NCBI GenBank assembly: GCA_910587555.1
Contig: CAJULV010000031.1
Location: forward strand, 1-41,802
Origin: an uncultured Acetatifactor sp.
GTDB lineage: Bacteria; Bacillota; Clostridia; Lachnospirales; Lachnospiraceae
DNA: 41,802 bases
Reading direction: 5' to 3'
Shown: positions 10,101 through 17,016 of the stretch, one piece after another
Numbering within the stretch: position 1 is the stretch's first letter
How the letters are laid out: every line of letters starts with the position of its first letter
Program-made: the position numbers and the translations under genes
The notes under the pieces: generated by a model
What the model saw: the letters and a program-made list of their open reading frames with translations, nothing else
What the model was told of the DNA's origin: nothing
The model's database searches: none

Positions 10101-10451
10101 TATATCAAGATTCAATATCTGCCGGTGGGTTCCACATATACGGTAACAGAGTTGAACGATACCGAAATTGAAGGTGTCGTATATCGGGGGACAGTTATAG
10201 AACAGGATTCTAAAGTGCTTCCTGAGGATGATGATAAGGATGATAATGAGGAGGATAATAATAAGAAAGTACAGGGCGTAGTACCTGGAAATAGCACCAG
10301 TGAGGTCAAATACACAAATAAGTATTCGGCTTACGAGCTTCCCGAGACGGGCGGTTCCGGTAAAAATTTATATACAATAGCAGGCGGCATAGTTCTATTG
10401 CTTGGCGCAGGCTTTCTGTATAAAAAGAAATTCAGAGAAAGGAGGGCATAG
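4149..10451 (+). CDS. Giant LPETG surface protein with His/Cys tandem repeats and fibro-slime domain
   Basis: This 2100-residue protein is predicted to be a cell-wall-anchored adhesin or pilus tip. Residues 1-50 are an export signal with a long charged n-region and a hydrophobic core. His/Cys-rich segments at about 55-135 and 233-355 are separated by Ala/Glu/Gly/Thr-rich spacers. Then residues about 481-815 contain 15 tandem units of about 22 residues, each with an H-x-H pair, a CYD-x-EG segment and a CGYE segment. An acidic region follows (about 1000-1350). A fibro-slime-type domain contains FFGDDDMWVFLG near 1780 and CDIGGVHS. A pilin-type beta domain spans about 1893-2060. The sorting signal is LPETG at 2064-2068, a hydrophobic stretch and KKKFRERR. 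Two His and two Cys per repeat suggest metal binding or disulphides, which is inference. It may be the tip subunit handled by the sortase at 12593. Confidence 0.9.
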   Translation: MKVDFLSQAAKHLKEQKQYRRRAVVFLCLAVIVGYGTVMALKLYGQAMTHKMEVLDCQYAVHAHTDECYETDEEGNPGTEPVCGYAEYVLHIHNDTCYDKDGNTVCTLEEHEPHEHTEECFVTERILVCGEEAEADNAAGAEDMAGSTPQPGETADGTEASGDGAEGTEASGDEADGTGASEDTSGSQEQPGENGDNPAGNTGEASGAATPENTETPDSAAEPTPEPEGGAESREDEIVCGKEVHSHNENCYENALNCGYEEEHTHNADCIAHELSCGAAEHVHGEECHDADGNVVCTMEEHSHTDSCYNDSYTCGKEEHMHSESCNVQNLICGMEEHAHEDACHASAGGPVELSETGTGTEADGTEAGSTASGETGMPEEAGAPAESAAPEEGRTTGHVHTDACYMEVTIPVCGEQEFHIHDDSCYTEECFDGEGNLIEGSRVSCGMLQLEEHTHGEACIKTVELTPEEVAALNNGAKLHIHEDSCYDEEGILICGHEATHIHVLECYDEAGELICGYGTASHVHEDKCYDAAGGLICGYETATHVHEDSCYDAEGNRHCGYDTAAHGHEAGCYDAEGSLVCGYETASHPHEADCYDREGNLTCGYETATHIHEDKCYDEEGNLICGYEAASHLHRENCYDEEGNLVCGYETAKHFHEDSCYDEEGNLICGYEDAKEHEHDGRCYDEEGNLICGKEAKDHEHAVHCYDKEGNLVCGYEGVRDHEHDSRCYDAEGSLLCGFEGAREHEHDGTCRDGEGNLACGYENCSIHEHDAGCYDIYDALICGYEGAENHVHTENCYNEEGNLACGYEVPDEYANSKIFKGNGYTVIAKYNDDAQLPEEARFIAEEITADSDKEHYERRETEYREMTDNEEASIRALLKIGFYIESEDGLTEVEPAAPVIVSVQFLDEDGLPEGSPVTVVHFAKEGTEVLDGGSAVDNSTTFEMGSFSEIAIGYIEKEDPRGVNTAGDGTIRLHLADSFEYKDSAFQIIFHVEGEAILPKGTVVRRNPQKNSQDIRPGEGGAADEAAGAEGAEADSEEITEEETSAEGEEIPEGDVSADVEETTEADASEETEDEAVTDNEEESEAEGEFDTAVPGEEIPAEGEGESEENGSYVDIRKLKFKVERLSSESEEYRAFLEHTLSGTGIDELYRMQVLNYSLTYEGEELDLSECKVTVEIRPARELQEAMGQSVTDGVDYLLNTEGETSPDEVEYVPDAVSYSTEFPGEDVSAGDAETGAEAEEGEEMPFEENGAGQDEESISEQTEAVPQSGTEGANPAVGNGTDAISLTVMTMAQDGPADLDQVDFDGTEDVVLEAELTGSQIFAASATGYPNPKYTVQYYANLEKVAFDDETLKENIDAKNTNELPVIDTDGGKLPKNGGGKDNSPNENAIRKLYVDTKTGKLKTTTELTEVYAGRNYEYHKAPTINYINALIENTSYELEELWVLKEGKDPKSTAEGDWDIYQYNEKLHFTNREVSGGVEGSETYVYIKDGNTLRLVYDTTTKEKDFQAAFYDYDIGDGKIYAQQSDAQNGNNGKPTSTQGTGTWYMRTGQQGINSPGNYTKPGVKFAFGNANTGSGLQHEQWNGNLLNKNNTTQGGHPTVIGSYKGCTFGLAASLVNGKIQYADGVIVPNLFNDGAATGKTAYDNNEYSLKFNRVGDTHTLTAVNGTKTGNLDSFNHPSPNKDTVHNHIWTNNFWPMDFAGSYGTNGHDMKFGDYGRRTNYKFAGQAGSSGGSATATGDFPWSDDGKDHNSYFGMHYKVEFDLVADYTGPLEYYFFGDDDMWVFLGNGDGNGKLVCDIGGVHSSVGEYLNLWDYIDKEKEKIHRHDEKVCYTNGIDQPATCGYVDSKKFTLNFFYTERGESGSTCWMQFTLPSVSSLTPETTKSDYGHLRVEKDVKVLANGQEYDPENLFEEDAEQNKYFREKEFTFELTLQGPSGSSLKDDYAYVKYDRNGNVVSGGGGILAWETIANGEKFTLKDGEYIKIQYLPVGSTYTVTELNDTEIEGVVYRGTVIEQDSKVLPEDDDKDDNEEDNNKKVQGVVPGNSTSEVKYTNKYSAYELPETGGSGKNLYTIAGGIVLLLGAGFLYKKKFRERRA
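5589..6594 (+). repeat. 15 tandem 66-69 bp repeats encoding His2Cys2 units
   Basis: Within the giant surface-protein gene, units of 22-23 codons follow each other without spacers. Conserved codons encode H-x-H, CYD, EGNL and CGYE. Later units replace the first H-x-H with HEH. Neighbouring units such as those near 6000-6180 are most alike, which suggests local duplication or gene conversion. Confidence 0.88.
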
Positions 10452-10479
10452 GGAGTCTCTTTAATCTGAAAAATGTAAC

Positions 10480-10497
10480 TTTGTGGGTTCACACAAA
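10480..10497 (+). other. Small hairpin in the spacer before the major pilin gene
   Basis: TTTGTG and CACAAA form a 6-bp stem with a 6-base loop in the 87-base gap between the giant adhesin and the major pilin. A very strong ribosome binding site (AAAGGAGGG, about 10523-10531) follows, consistent with higher translation of the pilin. No T-run follows the hairpin. Confidence 0.4.
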
Positions 10498-10538
10498 ATC
10501 GTTTCAAACAAAGAAAAATAATCAAAGGAGGGTAAGTT

Positions 10539-12359
10539 ATGAAACGAATTAAGAAGATTGCCAGTTTGCTGCTGGCAATGATGATGGTTCTCAGCATGGG
10601 ACTTACGGCTTTTGCAGCGGAACTCCCTGATGACGGGACAACAGCAGAGTCGGGTGAGACAACAGGGTCGGACGAGACAACAGCACCAACAGCAGAGCCG
10701 ACAACAGAGCCGGGCGAAACAACAGATCCAACAACGGCACCGGATGCAACGTCTGGTCCGACACCGGATGCAACGCCTAGTCCGACTCCGGTTACACATA
10801 CCTATGAGATTTATCAGATATTTATCGGTGAATATGCCGAAGTTGATGGTAATGAGATTCTCTCCAATATCAAATGGGGAGCAAACGGTACAGGTACAGT
10901 AGGAGGCGAGGTTGACAAGGCGACTCTGGATAAATTGGAAGCTGTAGCAGGCAGCGCTTCAGATACAGAACAGCTTGCGGTTATCCAGGAGTACGTAAAT
11001 TTGAAGAGTATACCTGTTAAAACAGGTCCGGAAACAAAGTATGAAGGATTAACCCCCGGCTACTATCTCATCAAAGATCAGGACGGCAGCCTGACAGATA
11101 AGAACGATTCCTATACACTGTATGTAGTTAAGGTATCTGACGGCACATTAAATATTAGCCCCAAGGCAGGAATTCCCACACCTGACAAGAAGATCGTTGA
11201 AGGAAATGATAAGGTATCTACAAACGAGGCATCCATCGGCGACGAAGTGAATTATGAGATTACCGGTACTATGCCCAGCAACATTGATGCTTATAAGACC
11301 TACTATTATATGTTTACAGATACTCTGAGCAAGGGCCTGACATATAAAGAAAACAGCATTAAAGTTACTGTAAATGGTGTGGATGTTACCAGCTATTTTT
11401 ACAAAGGGGTAGGAACGGATAATGAGACCACAGGGACTACAATTGAAGTAGGCATCCTGGACCTGAAGGCATTAAGCCTGCTGAAAGACCCAAAACCTGT
11501 TGTGGGACCAATTACAGCAGAGACCAAGGTTGTATTGACATATACGGCAACCCTGAACGAGAATGCAGTAATCGCCGGTGACGGCAACCCCAATGATGTT
11601 AAGCTGTCCTATTCCAACAACCCGAACAATAGCGGTAACGGTTCAACGGAACCTCCTGAGAATCCGAATAAGCCGACACCCACTCATCCTACAGGAGAAT
11701 CTCCGAAGATTGAGGTTGTTACTTATACTACCGAGCTGACCATTTTGAAGACAGATGAAGATAACAAATTCCTTCCCGGAGTTGAGTTTACCTTAACCGG
11801 TAATGGTGTGAACATCGTATTGGTTACAGAGGAAACCTTTACAAAAGCGGCAGACGGTGAGTACTGGAAATTAAAAGACGGAACCTATACCACAACCGCA
11901 CCTACAAAAACCGATGACGAGACGGACAATACTGCGGATTATGACAGCGTTGATACCAAGTATACGAAGACGACTACAGTGGTTGCTAAAGGCGGCAAGG
12001 GAGAAACCAAGACAGATGTTGTGGGCACCGTTCAGGCAGATGGTACGGTAACCTTCAAGGGACTTGGCGCGGGCGAGTACACCATTACAGAGACCAAGAC
12101 GCTTCCCGGATACAATACCATTGAGCCGATTAACTTTAAGCTTACCTTTGATGCTGCGACCAAGACATTTGTTTCCGACAATGAAAGTGTAACGGTTGGT
12201 GAAGACAATATGCTTGATACTTCCATTGTCAACCAGAAGGGATCTCTTCTTCCTTCCACCGGCGGTATCGGTACTACCATTTTCTACGTAGTAGGCGCTA
12301 TCCTTGTAATCGGAGCCGGCATCCTGCTGGTTGCGAAAAAGCGCATGAGTTCTAAATAA
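10539..12359 (+). CDS. Major pilin, LPSTG-anchored isopeptide fimbrial protein
   Basis: This is the likely backbone subunit of a sortase-assembled pilus (606 residues). A signal peptide covers residues 1-27, ending in AFAAE. A Thr/Glu/Pro-rich linker runs to about residue 88. An N-terminal domain begins at YEIYQIFIGEY. A fimbrial isopeptide D2-type domain spans about 205-365, with the candidate pilin lysines in TPDKKIVEG. A SpaA/Cna-B-type domain spans about 395-560, with an E-box-like GEYTITETKTLPGY. The cell-wall sorting signal is LPSTG at 571-575, then a hydrophobic helix and AKKRMSSK. It sits directly before the class C sortase, the usual arrangement for a backbone pilin and its polymerase. 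It is separated from the sortase by a structured spacer that could set their relative expression. Confidence 0.93.
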   Translation: MKRIKKIASLLLAMMMVLSMGLTAFAAELPDDGTTAESGETTGSDETTAPTAEPTTEPGETTDPTTAPDATSGPTPDATPSPTPVTHTYEIYQIFIGEYAEVDGNEILSNIKWGANGTGTVGGEVDKATLDKLEAVAGSASDTEQLAVIQEYVNLKSIPVKTGPETKYEGLTPGYYLIKDQDGSLTDKNDSYTLYVVKVSDGTLNISPKAGIPTPDKKIVEGNDKVSTNEASIGDEVNYEITGTMPSNIDAYKTYYYMFTDTLSKGLTYKENSIKVTVNGVDVTSYFYKGVGTDNETTGTTIEVGILDLKALSLLKDPKPVVGPITAETKVVLTYTATLNENAVIAGDGNPNDVKLSYSNNPNNSGNGSTEPPENPNKPTPTHPTGESPKIEVVTYTTELTILKTDEDNKFLPGVEFTLTGNGVNIVLVTEETFTKAADGEYWKLKDGTYTTTAPTKTDDETDNTADYDSVDTKYTKTTTVVAKGGKGETKTDVVGTVQADGTVTFKGLGAGEYTITETKTLPGYNTIEPINFKLTFDAATKTFVSDNESVTVGEDNMLDTSIVNQKGSLLPSTGGIGTTIFYVVGAILVIGAGILLVAKKRMSSK

Positions 12360-12592
12360 AGTCGACAGGTTTCGGAAAAGGGTTTTCCGGGAACCTGGTG
12401 GACGGAGAAGTATTTTGCCGGGGATGGGATATCCCTTCCCTGGCTTTACCGCACGTAGCTGACACCTTCCCGTGGTGTGCGGTGAGCAACGGAGCGGGTG
12501 CGTGAACGCATCCCGGAATCCGGCCAACGTCAGCAGGCGGCGGAGCCGTTGGGGCTTAAGATACCGCCATAAAACATACTGTGGGGAAACCT
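12360..12592 (+). ncRNA. Structured spacer RNA between pilin and sortase (unassigned)
   Basis: This spacer is unusually long and GC-rich for the operon and can fold into consecutive stems. Stem 1 (12366-12397) has 14 pairs, one bulged G and a 3-base loop. Stem 2 is at 12417-12444. Stem 3 (12448-12483) is closed by ACCGCAC / GTGCGGT. Stem 4 (12496-12514) has a TGAA loop. Stem 5 (12524-12552) is closed by CCAACG / CGTTGG. GCTGAC near 12458 and GTCAGC near 12528 offer a competing long-range pair. No T-run follows, so it is not a plain terminator. I could not match it to a known riboswitch class. It may stabilise or process the pilin mRNA, or attenuate sortase expression. Confidence 0.5.
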
Positions 12593-13513
12593 ATGAAAAA
12601 GAAAGTAGTAAAGAAAGAGAAGCAGCGCAAAAGAAAAGGCGCCTCGATTTCAACGATTGTGCTGGTCGTAATACTGTTGGCAGGTGTGGGAATTTTCCTA
12701 TATCCCTCCGTCAGCGACTGGTGGAATTCCATGCATGCAACAAAAGCGATTGCAGGTTATGTGAGTGCGGTGGAAGATTTGTCGGGACAGGAACGGGAAG
12801 ACATGCTGGAAGCGGCAAGGCAGTATAATACCAGGCTTCAGAACGGCGTGGATTTTCTCCTTACAGAGGAAGAACTGGAAGAATACAATTCTTTGCTGGA
12901 TGTGACCGGTACCGGGATCATGGGATATGTCCAGATATCGGCTATCGGTGTCAACCTGCCGATTTATCACAGTGTAGAAGAATCGGTGCTTCAGATTGCA
13001 GTGGGGCACATACCGGGTTCTTCCCTTCCGGTGGGCGGCGAAAGAAGCCATGCCATTCTGTCCGGTCACAGGGGGCTGCCCAGTGCAAAGCTTTTTTCGG
13101 ATTTAGACCAGATAGTTGAGGGAGACATTTTTACGGTAAATATTCTGGAACAGACGATTACTTACATGGTAGATCAGATCCGCATCGTTCTTCCGGAAGA
13201 GACAGACGAGCTTGCCATAAAACCGGGAAGGGATTACTGTACGCTGGTCACCTGCACCCCTTACGGTGTCAACAGCCACCGGATGCTGGTACGCGGTAAG
13301 CGGATAGAAAACATCGCCGGTGAAGTGGTGGTGGTAGCGGAAGCGGTCCGTATCCCGACTTATGTAGTGATCCCGGCAGTGGGGATTCCGATTTTGTTCA
13401 TTACGCTGACCATAATGCTGATTGTCAGCGGTATCAGAGAACGCAGAATGACAAAGAAAGAGATCCTGAATGAACTCCGGAAGGATGGCTCCCGGGATAA
13501 AGATTCGGAGTAA
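12593..13513 (+). CDS. srtC: Class C sortase (pilus polymerase)
   Basis: This membrane-bound transpeptidase (306 residues) should cleave the LPXTG-type signals of the neighbouring pilins and link subunits through lysine side chains. It has an N-terminal membrane segment (about 19-40), the sortase barrel with GIMGYVQI and LPIYHS, a catalytic His at about 159 in LSGHRGLPSA, a catalytic Cys at about 221 in TLVTCTPYG, an Arg at about 230 in SHRMLVRGK, and a second C-terminal membrane segment (about 255-280), all typical of class C. The usual DPW/DPF lid motif before the barrel is not visible. The ATG at 12593 is preferred, with GGGG 7 bases upstream; a GTG at 12581 is possible. It is the only LPXTG sortase in the window. 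Confidence 0.95.
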   Translation: MKKKVVKKEKQRKRKGASISTIVLVVILLAGVGIFLYPSVSDWWNSMHATKAIAGYVSAVEDLSGQEREDMLEAARQYNTRLQNGVDFLLTEEELEEYNSLLDVTGTGIMGYVQISAIGVNLPIYHSVEESVLQIAVGHIPGSSLPVGGERSHAILSGHRGLPSAKLFSDLDQIVEGDIFTVNILEQTITYMVDQIRIVLPEETDELAIKPGRDYCTLVTCTPYGVNSHRMLVRGKRIENIAGEVVVVAEAVRIPTYVVIPAVGIPILFITLTIMLIVSGIRERRMTKKEILNELRKDGSRDKDSE

Positions 13514-13560
13514 AAGCGTAAAGGCTATTACGGAACTATAAATTTAGGAGGAAACTGCTC

Positions 13561-14721
13561 ATGAAAAAAAGATGGATATATCTTCTTGCCGCGTTGACAC
13601 TGACTGCCGGCATGTGCATTGCAGAGCCGCTGGCCGGTATTGCGGCATCCCTTGAGGCAGATGCGGAGGGCTTTGTAGTCGGAAGCTGTTCTCTGACCGT
13701 ATATCCGGAAGACCCCAACAAGGGGGAAACGGACAGCTTCGGAGCGGATCTTGCCGACGCTGACGTAGCGGTAGACGTATACCGGATTGCAAGGGCCGTT
13801 AAGACGCCGGGGTATGATGGCTATCATTACGAACTGGCACCCGGATATGACCTGGATATTCCCGGGAACGGCGAAGGCGGAGAAGGACAGCAGGCAGTAA
13901 ACTGGGAACAGCTGGCACAGGAGGCGGCAGCCGTTGCCCTGAATGAGAATGCTCCCGGTACACCGGTGGAAGGCAGCGGAGTACCCGCCGGTACCAGGAT
14001 GGAGAATCTGGATGCAGGACTCTATCTGCTGGTGGCAAGGGGAAGCGACATGACTGCCATAGCGGACTATAAGACAGAGGTAAAGCAGAAGGATACGCTT
14101 ACCGGGGAAGAAACCGTAAGGATAGCGACCATCGTCAATTCCGAACAGTACACCTACGCTTTCCTGCCGCAGCTGGTTTCACTGCCGACAAAGGCGGCGG
14201 ATGAGAACGGTGTAATCAACACGGGGAATCCGGGCGAGTGGATCTTTGATATGGCAGTAAACCTGAAACCGGAGCGCCTGGACAGATACGGTTCTCTGGA
14301 AATCGTAAAGACACTTGCCGAGTATGAGACCATGGGAGGCGTACAGGAATCCGCAACCTTCGTATTTGAAGTCACGGGAAGACTGGGCGACGAGATTGTT
14401 TACAGCAACGTGGAGAGCATCACCTTCACCGCGGCAGGCCAGGAGAGGGTGACATTGGACAGAATCCCCGCCAAGGCGGAGGTTACGGTGAGGGAGGTCT
14501 ACAGCGGTTCCAGCTATGAGCTGACGGTGCCGGGAGACCGTACGGCCACCATTGCGGCGGATGATATTGTATCTGTGGAATTTGAAAACGAATATGACGG
14601 CCGCCGTACCAACGGGCACGGTATCAAGAATCAGTTTGTGTATGACGAGGCAGGCGGGTGGAGTTGGTATTCCAGCCCTGCCCAGGACGCAGCCGGAAAC
14701 CGGGGCGAGCCTCAGCAGTGA
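13561..14721 (+). CDS. Secreted pilin-like protein without sorting signal
   Basis: The 386-residue product has a signal peptide (about 1-29, MKKRWIYLLAAL then AGIAAS). Its beta-rich body resembles clostridial and streptococcal pilin subunits: an N-terminal domain starting at CSLTVYPEDPNKG, a segment LDAGLYLLVA typical of prealbumin-like/Cna-B folds, and a C-terminal domain starting at GSLEIVKTL and ending with VEFENEYDG. The protein ends in GEPQQ with no LPXTG motif, hydrophobic helix or basic tail, so it cannot be wall-anchored by the usual route. AGGAGG lies upstream of the ATG. It may be an accessory subunit held non-covalently, or may form the bridge between the pilus and the TasA-like fibre. 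Confidence 0.85.
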   Translation: MKKRWIYLLAALTLTAGMCIAEPLAGIAASLEADAEGFVVGSCSLTVYPEDPNKGETDSFGADLADADVAVDVYRIARAVKTPGYDGYHYELAPGYDLDIPGNGEGGEGQQAVNWEQLAQEAAAVALNENAPGTPVEGSGVPAGTRMENLDAGLYLLVARGSDMTAIADYKTEVKQKDTLTGEETVRIATIVNSEQYTYAFLPQLVSLPTKAADENGVINTGNPGEWIFDMAVNLKPERLDRYGSLEIVKTLAEYETMGGVQESATFVFEVTGRLGDEIVYSNVESITFTAAGQERVTLDRIPAKAEVTVREVYSGSSYELTVPGDRTATIAADDIVSVEFENEYDGRRTNGHGIKNQFVYDEAGGWSWYSSPAQDAAGNRGEPQQ

Positions 14722-14831
14722 ATAAAAGGGATACGGGCATCAGGCCGGTGAAGCCTGTAAGGAAAGAGGGCATGCAGGGAACCGGGCTGAGAGGAACTGG
14801 AGTAAACAATAAGTACAGGGGGTGAACCGAT

Positions 14832-15383
14832 ATGAAGAAAAGAAAATTTTACCCTGGAATCCTTGCCTGCACGGCGGCTGTTGCCGTGGCATCTGCAGGA
14901 ATCGGGCAGGCATGGTCCTATTTTACCACATATGCGGAAGCCTCAGGCGGCTACACCATTCATCTGGGAGACAGGACGGAGATTACGGAGACCTTTACGG
15001 AATGGACCAAGCATGTGGTGATTGCCAATGAGGAAAGTTCGGAACCGGTATATATCAGGGTGCGGGCATTCTGCGGAAGCCAGTATACCATTGCTTATTC
15101 CGGGGAGGGATGGACGCTGGGCGGCGACGGGTATTACTACTACAATCATGCAGTGGACGGCGGGGGTGTCACAGGAGCGCTAGACCTGAAGATTGAGAAT
15201 ATTCCGGAGAATCCGGAGGACAAGGAGAGCTTCAACGTCATCGTCATCTATGAAAGCACGCCTGTAAAGCATCATCCGGACGGCAGCGCCTATACCATAG
15301 AGGAGACAGACTGGAGTGAACTCCTGGACACCGGGAGTACGGAGAGTACCGGTGAAACCACGGAAGGAGGGGACGCATCATGA
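14832..15383 (+). CDS. SipW-type signal peptide protein, TasA-like fibre subunit 1
   Basis: The product has 183 residues. Its N-terminus (MKKRKFYPGILA, then AWSYFTTYAEASGGYTI) fits the SipW-dependent signal peptide class, where cleavage occurs near the hydrophobic core and the mature protein begins with an A-x-YFTT-like segment. The mature part is a small beta-rich domain (TWTK-like EWTKHVVIANE, then VYIRVRAFCGSQY) as in TasA/camelysin-like proteins, followed by a Ser/Thr/Glu-rich tail. The stop overlaps the next start by 4 bases (ATGA), so the two are translationally coupled. The presence of a SipW-type peptidase at the end of the locus supports the assignment. Confidence 0.8.
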   Translation: MKKRKFYPGILACTAAVAVASAGIGQAWSYFTTYAEASGGYTIHLGDRTEITETFTEWTKHVVIANEESSEPVYIRVRAFCGSQYTIAYSGEGWTLGGDGYYYYNHAVDGGGVTGALDLKIENIPENPEDKESFNVIVIYESTPVKHHPDGSAYTIEETDWSELLDTGSTESTGETTEGGDAS

Positions 15384-16171
15384 AGAAGCCGAAGAAGCGG
15401 ATAAAGGCAGTATCCCCTGCAGTGACCGCGGTATTGTTTGCAGTGGCGGTGGTGATGCTGCTGGGCAGTTCCATCGGGGGAACCAGGGCTGCGCTGACCT
15501 ACTATTCAGAGACTTATACATCAAGAATTCAGATGTATGACATAGGCGTATCCCTATTGGAAAATGACAGAGAGGTATCCTGGCGGGATTACAGCAGCGC
15601 CGGGGACGGAACCTGGAATGAACACACGGGAACCCTTTTGGAGAATATGCTTCCGGAGGGAGAGACCCTGACGCTTGGAAAGCATTACCAGGAGCAGCTG
15701 AAAGTGAAGAATACGGGAACCATCAATCAGTATGTCCGCGTCAGTATCTATAAATACTGGCTGGACGCGGAGGGAAATAAGCTTCGTGACCTTTCGCCGG
15801 ATTTGATAAATCTGAACCTGGTAAACGTTGGGACGGACTGGATGGAAGATGAAGGCGCACGCACCAGAGAGCGCACTGTCCTCTATTACAGTAAGCTTCT
15901 CTACGCAGAGGGGGAGGGGGCTTCGGAGACATCGCTTTTTGCGGATTCCCTCACCATTGACGACAGTATTGCGAAGAAAGTATCCCAGGAGACGAAGAAG
16001 GACGGAAACTATACCACAATCATTACCACTTACGACTATGACGGTGTTTCTTTCCGGATTGAGGTAGAAGTGGATGCGGTGCAGGAGCACAATGCGCAGG
16101 ACGCCGTATGGAGTGCATGGGGAAAACGGGTTACTGTAAATGAAGACGGCAGCTTGAGCCTGGCAGAGTAG
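15380..16171 (+). CDS. SipW-type signal peptide protein, TasA-like fibre subunit 2
   Basis: The 263-residue product begins with a basic n-region and a hydrophobic segment, followed by GGTRAALTYYSETYTSRI, a recognisable SipW-type cleavage context. The mature domain contains KVKNTGTINQYVRVSIYKYW, which resembles the repeated beta core of TasA-like matrix proteins, and ends in a charged C-terminus with no anchor. It is coupled by a 4-base overlap to the upstream subunit gene and followed 13 bases later by the VKTG-anchored protein. It probably polymerises or co-assembles with the 14832 product at the cell surface. That is inferred from family and context. Confidence 0.8.
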   Translation: MKKPKKRIKAVSPAVTAVLFAVAVVMLLGSSIGGTRAALTYYSETYTSRIQMYDIGVSLLENDREVSWRDYSSAGDGTWNEHTGTLLENMLPEGETLTLGKHYQEQLKVKNTGTINQYVRVSIYKYWLDAEGNKLRDLSPDLINLNLVNVGTDWMEDEGARTRERTVLYYSKLLYAEGEGASETSLFADSLTIDDSIAKKVSQETKKDGNYTTIITTYDYDGVSFRIEVEVDAVQEHNAQDAVWSAWGKRVTVNEDGSLSLAE

Positions 16172-16184
16172 GGAGGTGGCATGC

Positions 16185-17012
16185 GTGAAAAAGAAAAAGA
16201 TATGGATGGGAATGCTTTCCGGCCTGATGGCTTTGGGCATGGTGCTTCCGGTTCATGCAGAGACCTTTTTCGGGGATGAAAGCTGGAATGTGACCTTCAG
16301 CCCCGAAAATGAGATGGTGAGCAGTTTCAGTACAGCGGATATCAATGATGTAGTAAGCGGTATGCAGCCGGGTGACAATGTGATCATTACGCTGAAGCTG
16401 AAGAATGAGAATCCCACGGCCACGGACTGGTATATGCAGAATGAGGTGCTGTATTCCCTGGAGGACAGAAGCGCAAATAAGGAAACCGGAGGAGGTGCCT
16501 ATACCTATCGGCTTTTCTATACAGATAAGAGCGGCGCGGTGGAGACACTGTTTGATAGTGACACTGTGGGCGGTGAAAACGGCGATACCGTGGACGAGAT
16601 GCTCTCCCATATGGGGGAAGGGCTTCACGGGGCAACAAACGCTTTAAAAGACTATTTTTATCTTGATACCGTTCAGAACGGGGAAGGCGGCATGATTACG
16701 CTGGAGGTGGCGTTGGACGGAGAGACCCAGGGAAACAGCTACCAGGACACACTGGCGGACTTACAGATGAATTTTGCGGTGGAACTTCGGGATGACATGC
16801 CTGTCAGGCCCAATCCGGAGGAACCTCAGCCGGTGGATGATACCCAGCCCACACCGAATCCGGAGGGCGGCAGGGGAACAGGAATCGTGAAGACCGGGGA
16901 TGAGAGCCGGCTTCCGCTGCTGGCAGCGGTGGGCGCTGTGAGCGGGCTGCTGCTCCTGATATACTGTATTTACTGTTTCAGAGAACATAAAAAAGGGAAG
17001 AAGGAGGCATAG
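16185..17012 (+). CDS. Wall-anchored secreted protein with VKTGD sorting motif
   Basis: This protein has 275 residues. A signal peptide (about 1-23, ending PVHAET) precedes a beta-rich domain with PGDNVIITLKLKNENPTATDWYM, a phrase typical of domains that accompany TasA-like fibres, and a Pro-rich linker. It ends in VKTGD at about 235-239, a hydrophobic helix and a basic tail, a known non-canonical relative of LPXTG in clostridia. The GTG at 16185 is chosen as start because GGGAGG lies 8 bases upstream; a GTG at 16176 is alternative, and an ATG at 16181 is out of frame. It may attach the TasA-like subunits to the cell wall. Confidence 0.8.
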   Translation: MKKKKIWMGMLSGLMALGMVLPVHAETFFGDESWNVTFSPENEMVSSFSTADINDVVSGMQPGDNVIITLKLKNENPTATDWYMQNEVLYSLEDRSANKETGGGAYTYRLFYTDKSGAVETLFDSDTVGGENGDTVDEMLSHMGEGLHGATNALKDYFYLDTVQNGEGGMITLEVALDGETQGNSYQDTLADLQMNFAVELRDDMPVRPNPEEPQPVDDTQPTPNPEGGRGTGIVKTGDESRLPLLAAVGAVSGLLLLIYCIYCFREHKKGKKEA

Positions 17013-17016
17013 GGGG

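Noticed and set aside
12360..12592. Cobalamin or cyclic-di-GMP riboswitch
   Set aside because: The conserved core sequences of these classes that I can recall (for example GCCACTG for cobalamin) are not present in the right order. The region is kept as an unassigned structured RNA.
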